Notes under the pieces: model-generated | Told to the model about the DNA's origin: nothing | What the model saw: only the letters and a program-made list of their open reading frames with translations | Databases searched by the model: none | Translations under genes and position numbers: made by a program | Shown here: one piece after another, positions 7,389-15,311 of the stretch | Numbering within the stretch: the stretch's first letter is position 1 | Layout: every line of letters starts with the position of its first letter | NCBI GenBank assembly: GCA_019912965.1 | Contig: JAIOHM010000216.1 | Location: 1-38,605, forward strand | Direction of reading: 5' to 3' | Length of the DNA stretch: 38,605 bases | From: Anaerolineae bacterium | GTDB lineage: Bacteria; Chloroflexota; Anaerolineae; Aggregatilineales; Phototrophicaceae

Positions 7389-8449
7389 ACCTCCGACGTG
7401 TCGGTATATTGTTCATGAAAGACCTGATATACGGGTCACGCAATATCATCTTCGTGATCGCCATCATCTTGCCGTTGGTACTCTCGTTGGTACTCGGGTT
7501 GTTGTTTGGAACGATCTTCTCCGAAAAGCCCAAGCTCGGCATTACGGATGCCAGTAGTTCACAACTGGCCACTGAACTAGGTGCGTCGGATTTCATGATT
7601 GTTGAACGCTACGATTCCCAAGATGGGCTGATGGCGGCACTTGAAACCGGAGCTGTCGAAATCGGTCTGGCGCTGCCAGCGAACTTTGATGCTGATTTGC
7701 TGTCTGGTGCAACAACTGATGTGACGCTTTATATCTGGGGGCAGAGTCTCGTCAAAAATCGGACGATCATCCTGGCCGCAGTGACCGAGGAACTAGTCAA
7801 TCTGACCGGACGTGAGACTCCGATCGCAATTGATGCTGTGTTGGTCGGTGATCGAGCTTCACTTTCCTGGCAGCAGCGTCTACTACCGCTGATTGTGCTG
7901 ATGTCTGTCATGATCGGCGGCATTATGGTTCCGGCGATTTCGATGGTCGAAGAGAAGCAAGCGCGTACTCTGCGGGCGCTGACGGTCACGCCGATGTCTA
8001 TGGGGGAAGTATTTCTAACAAAAGGCTTGATGGGCGTATTGCTGTCAGTCTTTTCGGGCGTCGCCATCCTTACCCTGAACGGCGGTTGGGGGCCAAGTCC
8101 CGCGTTGCTGTTGGTCGTATTGGCTTTAGGTGGAACATTGGCGGCGGCATTTGGTGTACTGCTCGGATCACGCGTGAAAGATATTCACACCCTGTTCGCC
8201 GTCATCAAGGCGATGGGCATCCTGCTGTATGCGCCCGGATTGATTGCCCTGTTTCCCGATAGCATTCCGCAGTGGATCGCGCGTTTGTTCCCGACCTATT
8301 ACGTGATGCAGCCGGTGATGGACATCAGCCAGCGAGGTGCAGGGTTAGGCGACATCGCTTTTGATGTTATCATTTTGGCGGTTATTACCGCTGCCCTGAT
8401 TGCTGCACTGGGAGTCACCGCCGACCGCCTGCAAGTTCAAGAGGCTTAA
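7385..8449 (+). CDS. ABC-2 type exporter permease (second)
   Basis: A 354-residue paralogue of the preceding permease with the same plan: a first helix at about 22-42 (a very hydrophobic VIAIILPLVLSLVLG stretch), an extracytoplasmic domain up to about 165, and five further helices. The cytoplasmic signature VEEKQARTLRALTVTP parallels the EEITTGTLRALLITP of its partner. It starts at the ATGA overlap and is the last gene of the operon; the convergent HEPN-FHA gene ends 16 bases away. The gap is too short for a large terminator. Confidence 0.9.
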   Translation: MNLRRVGILFMKDLIYGSRNIIFVIAIILPLVLSLVLGLLFGTIFSEKPKLGITDASSSQLATELGASDFMIVERYDSQDGLMAALETGAVEIGLALPANFDADLLSGATTDVTLYIWGQSLVKNRTIILAAVTEELVNLTGRETPIAIDAVLVGDRASLSWQQRLLPLIVLMSVMIGGIMVPAISMVEEKQARTLRALTVTPMSMGEVFLTKGLMGVLLSVFSGVAILTLNGGWGPSPALLLVVLALGGTLAAAFGVLLGSRVKDIHTLFAVIKAMGILLYAPGLIALFPDSIPQWIARLFPTYYVMQPVMDISQRGAGLGDIAFDVIILAVITAALIAALGVTADRLQVQEA

Positions 8450-8465
8450 AAGCGCAATTCCTGAT

Positions 8466-9359
8466 TTAGTAAGGAACATCCATTGGCTGGCGCTGCCCAT
8501 TTGAATGAATGGTCAGTGCCGGGTCGTGGTCAACACACAGCAGCAGTTCGGTATCCCCCACCATCACCGACTGCCCGCGCGGCCATGGGGTGGGGACACT
8601 ATGGGGAATCTTTTGCCCATTCAGGAAAGTACCGTTGGCGCTGTGTAAATCGGTGATAGTCAAAGCCCCATCCGAATTAATCGCAATCTGAAAATGGACA
8701 CGGGATACGCGCTTATCTTGCAGGGGAAGGTCACTGCTAAGAACACTGCGTCCAATCACAATGCGCGATTTATCGGCGGGCAGCGGGAGTTGATACGGGT
8801 CGCGGTCTTTGGTGCGGATTTCCAGCCATAGAAACGCGACCCGTTCTGTAACGCCTTCGGAATCGAATCCGCTGGCTTCATCCAGTGTGATCGGTAGCAG
8901 ATCGCGGGTATCTTCTTTCTCATCCACACCGCTGATTCGGTCAGCCATTCGCATCGCATTCGCCGCCTGTTCGCGTGCCCCGATGTGTTCCAGCAGTCCC
9001 GCAGCCATCGTCGCCACCCGATACACTTTATCTTCCGGTATCGGATGCTGATGCGCCCACAAATCACGGTATTCAATCAATTCATCAATATCCGCATGGT
9101 GAGTGGTTTCCAGTTCGGAAAACATATACTTGCGGCTGTCCCAGATCAGGAAAAGCCAACCACGCGCGTCAATTTGCGACATGGCTTCAAGGTCGTTACT
9201 AAACTGCGGTTTATAAGAAGTGGTGGAGAGTGAATCGCGAATTTGGTCAAGATAATTTTCTGCATATTTTTGGCGGAACTGTTCCAAAACATGCAGCGCC
9301 AATCCATCCTTCAGGACATCCAGAATGCGGCCAATCCACTCGCGGCTTGTCGGTGTCAT
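8466..9359 (-). CDS. Swt1-type HEPN domain - FHA domain protein
   Basis: A 297-residue cytoplasmic protein. Residues 6-130 match the Swt1-like HEPN pattern: EWIGRILDVLKDGL at the start and the R-x4-H motif RDLWAH (Arg98, His103), which in active HEPN proteins is the ribonuclease site. Residues 185-280 form an FHA domain with IGR (202-204), SRVH (219-222) and ANGTFLNG (241-248), which are the phosphothreonine-binding residues. The start is ATG 9359 because GGAGG lies 8 bases upstream; the GTG at 9374 overlaps that site. It is convergent with the ABC exporter and divergent from the MerR-type gene. A role in kinase-linked signalling or RNA cleavage on a phospho-signal is inferred. Confidence 0.8.
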   Translation of the reverse strand: MTPTSREWIGRILDVLKDGLALHVLEQFRQKYAENYLDQIRDSLSTTSYKPQFSNDLEAMSQIDARGWLFLIWDSRKYMFSELETTHHADIDELIEYRDLWAHQHPIPEDKVYRVATMAAGLLEHIGAREQAANAMRMADRISGVDEKEDTRDLLPITLDEASGFDSEGVTERVAFLWLEIRTKDRDPYQLPLPADKSRIVIGRSVLSSDLPLQDKRVSRVHFQIAINSDGALTITDLHSANGTFLNGQKIPHSVPTPWPRGQSVMVGDTELLLCVDHDPALTIHSNGQRQPMDVPY

Positions 9360-9404
9360 AAGTTGAACCTCCACGCAGTTGACTATCAGTGCAAATAACA
9401 GGGC

Positions 9405-9436
9405 GCATAAAAATAACCCCTCAGCTTATTTTATGC
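9405..9436 (-). promoter_or_regulatory. A/T-rich hairpin in the leader or promoter of the HEPN-FHA gene
   Basis: GCATAAAAATAA (9405-9416) and TTATTTTATGC (9426-9436) pair over 11 bases with one bulge and a 9-base loop. It lies 45-77 bases upstream of ATG 9359. It contains TAAAAT-like words usable as a -10 on the minus strand, so it may be an operator or a leader structure. Confidence 0.4.
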
Positions 9437-9565
9437 CCAAATGTCCTAAACAGAGGCTTGCACTTTTTGCGGCACTAACCTCGCAAACATAACAGTCAGG
9501 TTTGATGGGTTGGACTTATCGAACGGTTAGGGAAAACAAGATTCTTTTTTCTCTGTTTTGCCCTC

Positions 9566-9596
9566 TTGACTCTCCCATTGTGGGAGGGTTGATAAT
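9566..9596 (+). promoter_or_regulatory. MerR-type promoter with 19-bp spacer and internal dyad
   Basis: TTGACT (9566-9571) and GATAAT (9591-9596) are separated by 19 bases, the long spacer that marks promoters activated by MerR-family proteins. The spacer carries the inverted repeat CTCCC-ATTGT-GGGAG (9572-9586), extending to 8-bp arms with one mismatch. It lies just upstream of the MerR-type gene, which suggests autoregulation. Confidence 0.75.
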
Positions 9597-9643
9597 GCAA
9601 AACGGAAGGCCTTCCATTCGTTCAATAAGTGTTTCATCAAATC

Positions 9644-10507
9644 ATGTTCAAAATTGGGGATTTTTCCAAAATCTGTCAGGTTTCGATCCGAGTGCTGCGT
9701 CATTGGGATGAAATGGGCTTGCTCAAGCCGGGTCACACCGATGCCAGCACGGGCTACCGCTACTATGCCATCGAGCAGTTGGAGCGCGTCAATCGTATTC
9801 TGGCACTGCGTGGTTTGGGGCTGTCTTTGCCGCAAATCGTCCGTCTGTTGGAGGAACAGGTATCAGTCAGCGAGATACGCGGGATGCTGCGCCTGAAGCA
9901 AGCTGAACTCCAACAACAGATGGAAGCCAGTCAGGCCATGCTGGCGCGCGTCGAAGTGCGGTTGCAACAGATTGAGCATCAGGGCGCGATGCCGGATTAC
10001 GATGTGGTGCTGAAATCCGCACAGCCTCAACGGGTTGTGAGTACCCGCGAAGTCACGCCGGATATGCACAATCTGGTTGATCTGATCCTGGAAACGGATA
10101 CTGCACGCCTGAAACATCGTGACCATGCTGGAGCGTTGTTCGCCGTTTTTCACGATGACTGTTACGACGAGCAGCGAATCGACATCGAGATTGGTTTCAG
10201 CATCACATCTGAATCATCAGAGGCGATTCCACTGCCGCGCGGCAGCACCTTGAAAACGGGTGAACTGGCAGGCGTGAAGTTAATGGCCTGCACTATTCAT
10301 CAGGGGGAATGGATGAAACTGGCTTATGGGTATGCTGCACTCGGTCTTTGGATTGACACCAATGGCTACCAGATCAGCGGCGCAGGACGTGAGCTATTCC
10401 ATCACATCGGTTTGGATGACCAGCATTATATGACCGTGACCGAGCTGCAACTGCCCATCGTCAAAGTGGAAAATCCTCATGAGAACAGCTTGATGAGCAT
10501 AACTTAA
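9644..10507 (+). CDS. MerR family transcriptional regulator with GyrI-like effector domain
   Basis: A 287-residue regulator. Residues 1-70 are a MerR winged helix: FKIGDFSKICQVSIRVLRHW, then DEMGLLKP and TGYRYY, all diagnostic. A dimerising coiled coil spans about 78-113. Residues 118-287 form a GyrI/BmrR-like ligand-binding domain. The family senses drugs or other small molecules by twisting the 19-bp spacer of its promoter; exactly such a promoter lies at 9566-9596. ATG 9644 is chosen because the protein then begins at the first helix; a GTG at 9629 would add five residues. The DUF1579-like gene starts 20 bases after the stop and is probably co-transcribed and controlled by it. Confidence 0.9.
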   Translation: MFKIGDFSKICQVSIRVLRHWDEMGLLKPGHTDASTGYRYYAIEQLERVNRILALRGLGLSLPQIVRLLEEQVSVSEIRGMLRLKQAELQQQMEASQAMLARVEVRLQQIEHQGAMPDYDVVLKSAQPQRVVSTREVTPDMHNLVDLILETDTARLKHRDHAGALFAVFHDDCYDEQRIDIEIGFSITSESSEAIPLPRGSTLKTGELAGVKLMACTIHQGEWMKLAYGYAALGLWIDTNGYQISGAGRELFHHIGLDDQHYMTVTELQLPIVKVENPHENSLMSIT

Positions 10508-10527
10508 ACCTTTGGGAACATAGAAAA

Positions 10528-11118
10528 ATGAAACTGCATAAACGTCATACTTTTGTTGCCCTGCTCATCACTGTCGGTCTGAGCCTGTTTGCCGCCGCAA
10601 CTACCGCTCAGGAAGACATGACCGTGCCTGATTTGTCTGAACCAGATGAACACATGCAGCAGATGAGCTGGTTCATCGGCGATTGGGAAGTGGTGTCGCG
10701 TTATAAACAAGAAAATGGGGAATGGCTCGAAGAAAATGTGACTTCGTTCAATTCGTACATCATCGGCGGTAATGTGATCTTCGAGCATTTTATCGGCCCG
10801 CTGTTTAACGAACCGTTTGAGGCATGGAGTCTGCGAAAATACAATGTAAGCAGCGAAGAGTGGGAACAACGCTGGGTAGATAACACGGCGGGTGGTTTCG
10901 CTAACTGGACAGGCACATGGGACGAAGCAGCCAAAGAATTTACGGGTTATGCCAACCGCAGCTTCAATGAAGATGGTTCGCTCAAGGATGTTGCCGTTCG
11001 GGAAGTATTCTTCAATATTGCCGAGGACAGCTTCCAGTGGCGCTACGAGCAAACCAGTGATGCAGGCCAAAACTGGGAGATCACGTGGACGCTGGATTAC
11101 ACCCGCATGACGAAATAA
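10528..11118 (+). CDS. Secreted DUF1579-like protein
   Basis: A 196-residue exported protein. A signal peptide (Lys/Arg-rich start, hydrophobic core about 9-24, cleavage near TTAQ-ED) precedes a beta-rich domain. That domain has MSWFIGDWEVVSRY, FNSYIIGGNVIFEHF and the TGTWDEAAKEFTGY segment, the pattern of the DUF1579 family (a lipocalin-like barrel of unknown function). No catalytic residues can be named. It follows the MerR-type gene by 20 bases, so it is likely under the same drug-responsive-type promoter; a binding or sequestering role for the inducer is speculative. Confidence 0.8.
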   Translation: MKLHKRHTFVALLITVGLSLFAAATTAQEDMTVPDLSEPDEHMQQMSWFIGDWEVVSRYKQENGEWLEENVTSFNSYIIGGNVIFEHFIGPLFNEPFEAWSLRKYNVSSEEWEQRWVDNTAGGFANWTGTWDEAAKEFTGYANRSFNEDGSLKDVAVREVFFNIAEDSFQWRYEQTSDAGQNWEITWTLDYTRMTK

Positions 11119-11132
11119 TGAGATAGGTTTAC

Positions 11133-11158
11133 AGGGATGCAGCCATGTATGCATCCCT
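11133..11158 (+). terminator. Hairpin after the MerR/DUF1579 operon
   Basis: Perfect 9-bp arms AGGGATGCA (11133-11141) and TGCATCCCT (11150-11158) with an 8-base loop, 15 bases after the stop. The tail is C-rich rather than T-rich, so it is a possible terminator or mRNA-end structure. Confidence 0.5.
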
Positions 11159-11245
11159 CCCCTCATAATATCGCCACGATCAGACTGGCATTTGCGCCAA
11201 CCCACCCATACAATAACGCCGTTTGGCATATTGATGGAATCGTGA

Positions 11246-12235
11246 ATGCTGGTCTTTTTTCTTATCTTTGTCACCCTCGGAATTCTGCTGATTATTGCTG
11301 CCGTTCAAAAGCGACAGGCACGTCTACGCCAGATTGCGGGCGGTCTGCTGGTCAGCTATTTTACTGTCCTCCTGATTCTGGGTGCGGGCGAATTGTACTT
11401 CCGCTATGTTTTTGCCGAGTCGGATAACATCATCACACTGGCGACCACCAATTGGCTCGACCGCTACTGGCACACCAACACCCTCGGCTACCGTGACCGG
11501 GAATGGCTGCCGGAAGATTGGGCGGACAAACAGACGGTCGTCGTTTTAGGCGATTCATTTGCTGCCGGATGGGGCATCAAAGACCCGGCTGACCGCTTCT
11601 CGGATGTACTCGGCGCGGAATTGGGCGATGATTATTATGTGATGAATGCCGCCGTTTATGGGACAGCTACGCCGGAACAATTGGATATCCTCAAAAAATT
11701 ACCTATCCAGCCCGATGCGGTTATCCTGCAATATTTCCTGAACGACATCAACTATGCTGGACTAAAGCTCGGCCTGCTGCCTACACCGAAACCGAATCCT
11801 GAATGGGTGAATCAAACCTATCTGGGCAATTTCATCTACTGGCGCTTCATCCGTCCGGCTAACTCAGATGATGATCTGTATGATAGCTGGTGGGAATGGT
11901 CATATAGTGCCTATGACAACACAGGAATCTGGGATATTCACCGTCAGGAAATTGAAGACTTCATCGACTATGTGGAGAGCATCAACGCGCGGCTGATCGT
12001 GGTCATGTTCCCCAATATGGTGGATATTATCCGCAGCATTCCGTATATTGACCGGGTGGCACAGGTGTTTGAGGCGCGGGGACATACCGATATTCTGAAA
12101 CTGTTCGACGCCGCGGCTGCATGGCCTGTCGATGATCTGATGGTTTCCAAACGCGACTCACACCCCAGCGTGAACTTTCATCAGTATGTAGGTGAGCAAA
12201 TCTACGAACAGTTCTTCGCAGCGGAGGCGTCCTGA
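11246..12235 (+). CDS. Membrane-anchored SGNH/GDSL hydrolase (first of tandem pair)
   Basis: A 329-residue protein with two N-terminal hydrophobic helices (about 2-20 and 33-48) and a catalytic domain expected outside the membrane. Block I is LGDSFAAGWG (101-110, Ser104), block III is FLNDI with Asn167, and block V is RDSHPS with Asp304 and His306. These are the SGNH esterase/acetyltransferase catalytic residues. Such proteins commonly remove or add O-acyl groups on polysaccharides or lipids. It is 3 bases upstream of a clear paralogue at 12239. The ribosome site is weak (GATGGAA 7 bases before ATG), so the exact start is less sure than the domain. Confidence 0.85.
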   Translation: MLVFFLIFVTLGILLIIAAVQKRQARLRQIAGGLLVSYFTVLLILGAGELYFRYVFAESDNIITLATTNWLDRYWHTNTLGYRDREWLPEDWADKQTVVVLGDSFAAGWGIKDPADRFSDVLGAELGDDYYVMNAAVYGTATPEQLDILKKLPIQPDAVILQYFLNDINYAGLKLGLLPTPKPNPEWVNQTYLGNFIYWRFIRPANSDDDLYDSWWEWSYSAYDNTGIWDIHRQEIEDFIDYVESINARLIVVMFPNMVDIIRSIPYIDRVAQVFEARGHTDILKLFDAAAAWPVDDLMVSKRDSHPSVNFHQYVGEQIYEQFFAAEAS

Positions 12236-12238
12236 CTG

Positions 12239-13198
12239 ATGCTCAGTATCTTAGCCATTCTATTGAGTATTGGTGTACTGCTAGTTGCGCTCACAGCCCA
12301 AAAACGCTGGCCGCGCGTGCGACGAATGGGCAGTGGTCTGCTGGTCAGTTACTTCACCATTGTGCTGCTGCTCGGTATAGGCGAATTCTATTTTCGCTAT
12401 GTCAACGCTTCAATCGAGGGCTTTCGTGGGCGTGAAAACTGGATGGCGCGTTATTGGCAAACCAATACATTCGGCTACCGTGACCGCGAATGGACGCCGG
12501 AGGATTGGGCGGGTAAACAAACAGTGCTGATCGTGGGGGATTCGTTCACAGCAGGATGGGGGGTAGAAAATACGGCTGACCGATTTTCAAATGTGCTGGG
12601 TACAAAACTGGGTGACCAATGGGCAGTTATCAATCTGGGTTTGGCAGGGTCAGCCACACGCAGCCAGTTGAAAAACCTTCAGGATTACCCGCTACAAAAC
12701 CCGGATGTGGTGATTTTGCAGTATTTCCTCAACGATATTGAAGACGCGGCTTTGAGCATCGGACAGTTTCAGGAATTTCCACAATCGCCGGAATGGGTGC
12801 GCGACTCGTATCTGGCGAATTTTATTTTCTCGCTGAACAGCAGCGGTTTCGGCCCGACCTACTGGCAGTGGGAATATGCTGCCTATGATGACTTCGGCAT
12901 CTGGCAGATTCATCAGCAGGAGCTTTTTGATTTTGCAGATTATGCCGAAAGCATGGGCGCACGACTGATCGTGGTCATCTTCCCCAATCTGCAAGACCCA
13001 TTCAACAGCATTCCCTATGTTGATCGGGTAGCACAGGCTTTCGAGTCGCGGGGCGTGACGGACATTCTCAAGCTGTTTGACGATGCCGCCGCGTGGGATC
13101 CGCAAACGCTGATTGTCTCCCCGCGTGATGCACACCCCAGCGCGGCTTTTCATCACCACGTTGGGGAAAAACTCTACAATCTATTTTTTGAGACTTAA
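12239..13198 (+). CDS. Membrane-anchored SGNH/GDSL hydrolase (second of tandem pair)
   Basis: A 319-residue paralogue of the preceding gene with the same order of parts: two N-terminal helices (about 2-19 and 33-48), the shared GLLVSYFT and YFRYV words, block I VGDSFTAGWG (99-108, Ser102), FLNDI with Asn165, and RDAHPS (Asp297, His299). The two genes almost touch and are surely co-transcribed. They probably act on the same or related acylated polymers. The last 17 codons of this gene reappear, diverged, at 13904-13963 as part of a downstream tandem duplication. Confidence 0.85.
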   Translation: MLSILAILLSIGVLLVALTAQKRWPRVRRMGSGLLVSYFTIVLLLGIGEFYFRYVNASIEGFRGRENWMARYWQTNTFGYRDREWTPEDWAGKQTVLIVGDSFTAGWGVENTADRFSNVLGTKLGDQWAVINLGLAGSATRSQLKNLQDYPLQNPDVVILQYFLNDIEDAALSIGQFQEFPQSPEWVRDSYLANFIFSLNSSGFGPTYWQWEYAAYDDFGIWQIHQQELFDFADYAESMGARLIVVIFPNLQDPFNSIPYVDRVAQAFESRGVTDILKLFDDAAAWDPQTLIVSPRDAHPSAAFHHHVGEKLYNLFFET

Positions 13199-13234
13199 GC
13201 ACGGAGATAGAGAAACTTACCTTGAAATGTACCT

Positions 13235-13732
13235 TTAAATAGGCCTTGGGGTATTAGTAGCAATTGGCGGGTTAGATGGAAACGAACCACTCCCGCCGGA
13301 ACTTTGCGCTGGAATTCCTTCATCAGCGCATTCCGACCAGCTAAAGGCAAAGGGTTTACCGTGTTCGTCATAACCATTTATCTGAAATTCGCCGGACGTT
13401 AGGCGATAGAGGGTAATTGTGCCATTCGGGCCATCCCATGTTCCGATAATAACATTAGTCGTGGGCGCATCGCCTAAACGGTCAATAGCCTCTGCCGAAA
13501 CGAAAAAGACCTCGCTTACTTGCCCATCTTTATAATACAAAACCTTAAGCCCACCATCCTCGTAATCGTCCGATGGCTGGCGGTTGGCATCCGCGCAATA
13601 GACCACCAAGCCGCCGAGATGGGTGATGGTGTTGACGCGCGAGTCGCCACCCAATGTTATGGCTATTGTGCCTGCCAAAATAAAAAACACTGCTAAAAGT
13701 ATCAAACCTTGTGAGTAAAGTATTCGCTTCAT
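13235..13732 (-). CDS. Secreted or membrane-anchored protein of unknown function (copy 1 of a duplicated pair)
   Basis: I do not recognise the family. The 165-residue product has an N-terminal helix (about 5-27) acting as signal or anchor. A compact domain follows, containing NTITHLGGLVVYC, SDDYEDGGLKVLYY, GTWDGPNGTITLYRL and FQINGYDEHGKPF. A short Ser/Gly/Pro tail ends ATNTPRPI. GAGGAAGC lies directly upstream of ATG 13732, a normal ribosome site. It is a paralogue of the gene at 14005-14574, and both sit in repeated segments (13143-13903 and 13904-14745). Two Cys in the domain could form a disulfide outside the cell. It is convergent with the SGNH pair. Confidence 0.75.
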   Translation of the reverse strand: MKRILYSQGLILLAVFFILAGTIAITLGGDSRVNTITHLGGLVVYCADANRQPSDDYEDGGLKVLYYKDGQVSEVFFVSAEAIDRLGDAPTTNVIIGTWDGPNGTITLYRLTSGEFQINGYDEHGKPFAFSWSECADEGIPAQSSGGSGSFPSNPPIATNTPRPI

Positions 13733-13821
13733 TGCTTCCTCAATGTATTAGATGGGTTAAGTGTAGCCGAAATCGGCTGACTTTTTATAAACACGATCTA
13801 AATGTTTTTAAGCCGCATCCC

Positions 13822-13903
13822 GCAACTTGCCCTACCCGCCTCGCGCATAGACCAATAGCGCATACCCGCCAAAAAGCGGGGTGTCGGCCAAACAGGCATC
13901 ACG
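13822..13903. repeat. 82-bp direct repeat, copy 1
   Basis: It matches 14664-14745 at about 76 of 82 positions by eye with no gap. Both copies start GCAACTTGCCC and end CAAACAGGCATCACG. Each lies upstream of one of the paralogous secreted-protein genes and marks the right end of a tandem duplication unit. It contains CCCGCC-AAAAA-GCGGGG, able to form a small hairpin. Confidence 0.85.
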
Positions 13904-13963
13904 GCGGCTTTTCATCACCAAGTTGGGGAGAAGCTGTACGATTTGTACTTTAATGGGCAGTAA
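13904..13963 (+). pseudogene. C-terminal remnant of an SGNH hydrolase gene
   Basis: Read in frame, 13904-13963 encodes AAFHHQVGEKLYDLYFNGQ followed by TAA. This matches the end of the intact gene at 12239-13198, which reads AAFHHHVGEKLYNLFFET. Nothing upstream continues the frame: it joins abruptly to the 82-bp repeat. It is best explained as the left end of the second tandem-duplication unit, not as an expressed gene. Confidence 0.8.
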
Positions 13964-13975
13964 GAATTACTGCCC
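13955..13975. terminator. Perfect hairpin between the SGNH remnant and copy 2 gene
   Basis: GGGCAGTAA (13955-13963), GAA, TTACTGCCC (13967-13975): perfect 9-bp arms with a 3-base loop. The left arm includes the stop codon of the SGNH remnant. It sits 29 bases past the stop of the minus-strand gene at 14005, so it may now serve that gene. No T-run on either side. Confidence 0.4.
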
Positions 13976-14004
13976 GCTTCTCAATCTGCTTCCGTAAAAA
14001 GACT

Positions 14005-14574
14005 TTAAAGCGGTGGTGTTTCCTCTGGTGGCAGCGTCATTGTAGCTGTTGGTACCCACTGTGTTGGCGGAACTGGCGTAGGGGTATTGGTTGCCCCAGG
14101 TGGCAAATTGGGTGGGAAAGTCGAGTTGGTGCCCCCATTTGGAGCTTGTGCGGACATTCCCTCAGCAACACATTCCGACCAAGTGAAACTAAACGGTTTA
14201 CCATATTCATCATAACCATTTAACTGAAACTCACTCGATGTCAGGCGATAGAGTGTCACTGACCCGGATGGCCCATTCCAGGTACCAAGCGACGTATTTG
14301 CCGAAGGTGAAATCCCAAACCGCTCGATGACTGCGCTGGAAACGAACAAAACTTCCCGCGTACGCCCCTCATTATAGTACATCACCTGAAGCCCACCAGA
14401 ACGCCAATCATCAGAAGCCTGCCGATTAGTATCCACACAGTACACCACCAACCCACCTAGATGAGTGATTGTGTTCAGCCGCAAATCACCGCCCATTGCG
14501 ACCATCAACGTCGTCACAAAAATGATCCCGGCAGCCAACCAGACCATACCCCGGAATCGCATAAATTGGTTCAT
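14005..14574 (-). CDS. Secreted or membrane-anchored protein of unknown function (copy 2 of a duplicated pair)
   Basis: A 189-residue paralogue of the gene at 13235-13732. The start at 14574 is set by AAGGAGA 7 bases upstream; an upstream in-frame extension is untranslated. A signal/anchor helix (about 9-28) is followed by the shared domain: NTITHLGGLVVYC, SDDWRSGGLQVMYY, GTWNGPSGSVTLYRL, FQLNGYDEYGKPF. The tail differs from copy 1: it is longer, with ATNTPTPVPPTQ and a Pro/Glu-rich end typical of Chloroflexota surface linkers. The conserved words in both copies suggest selection on the domain after duplication. Function unknown. Confidence 0.8.
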   Translation of the reverse strand: MNQFMRFRGMVWLAAGIIFVTTLMVAMGGDLRLNTITHLGGLVVYCVDTNRQASDDWRSGGLQVMYYNEGRTREVLFVSSAVIERFGISPSANTSLGTWNGPSGSVTLYRLTSSEFQLNGYDEYGKPFSFTWSECVAEGMSAQAPNGGTNSTFPPNLPPGATNTPTPVPPTQWVPTATMTLPPEETPPL

Positions 14575-14663
14575 CAAATTTCTCCTTTTCAAATAAGGGG
14601 ATTGTAATCTGATATTTAAATATTCCAATGACCAATTGCCCGACTTTTCTCTACGAAATTTCT

Positions 14664-14745
14664 GCAACTTGCCCTACCCGCCTCGCGTATAGACCAATAG
14701 CGCACACCCACCAAAAAACGGGGGTTCGGCCAAACAGGCATCACG
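14664..14745. repeat. 82-bp direct repeat, copy 2
   Basis: Second copy of the element at 13822-13903, again upstream of a paralogous minus-strand gene. It ends at CAAACAGGCATCACG, after which the sequence is unique and leads into the ubiquitin-like operon. Confidence 0.85.
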
Positions 14746-14810
14746 ATTGAACCGCCTGGTGGTACAATAAAGACCAGCATAACGGATGTTTTCTGAGGAG
14801 AATCCCTACG

Positions 14811-15275
14811 ATGACTTGGTGGGGGACGCGCAACAATGTTTCACCGCGTTTGCGGCTGGAAGTCGAAGCGATGCGGGCGACCTTTGGGAATACCTTCAAA
14901 TTGGTCGTTCCCCAGTTCGGTCTGCTGCACTGGGAAGGCGAAGTGGAACTCAATCTGGCAACACTCGAATCACCGCATCATAAGGTGAAGATTGTTTACC
15001 CGAACGAGTATCCCAATCGTCCAGCAGAAGCCTATGTGCTCAGACCGCGCATTTACAGCGAGAAGCACCAGTATGAAGACGGTCAGTTATGCCTGTTCAA
15101 CCCCAAAGACGGTACACAGTACGGCTGGAACCCCAGCAAATCAACGGCTGTCACTGTCGCGGCCTGGGCAGTGCAGTGGCTGTATGCCTATTACACCTGG
15201 CGCTCAACGGGCGATTGGCCGGGCATCGAAGAACGGGTTGACCCGAATACACCGCTTCCACCGCGACGCCGCTAA
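14811..15275 (+). CDS. Bacterial E2 (ubiquitin-conjugating-enzyme)-like protein
   Basis: A 154-residue protein with the bacterial E2 pattern. The strand-loop IVYPNEYPNRP (61-71) corresponds to the E2 YPxxPP region. HQYEDGQLCLFNP (86-98) holds the His86 and the likely thioester Cys94, as in prokaryotic E2 families where HxxxxGxLCL replaces the eukaryotic HPN...C. GWNPSKSTAV and the following amphipathic helix (113-128) complete the fold, and the C-terminus is Pro/Arg-rich. In such systems the E2 receives an activated protein tag from an E1. GAGGAG lies 10 bases before the ATG. First gene of a co-directional block to 19626 (36 bases to the next gene). Confidence 0.85.
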   Translation: MTWWGTRNNVSPRLRLEVEAMRATFGNTFKLVVPQFGLLHWEGEVELNLATLESPHHKVKIVYPNEYPNRPAEAYVLRPRIYSEKHQYEDGQLCLFNPKDGTQYGWNPSKSTAVTVAAWAVQWLYAYYTWRSTGDWPGIEERVDPNTPLPPRRR

Positions 15276-15311
15276 AATCCATGCCTGCACCGCAGGTGAT
15301 GAGGAACGATT

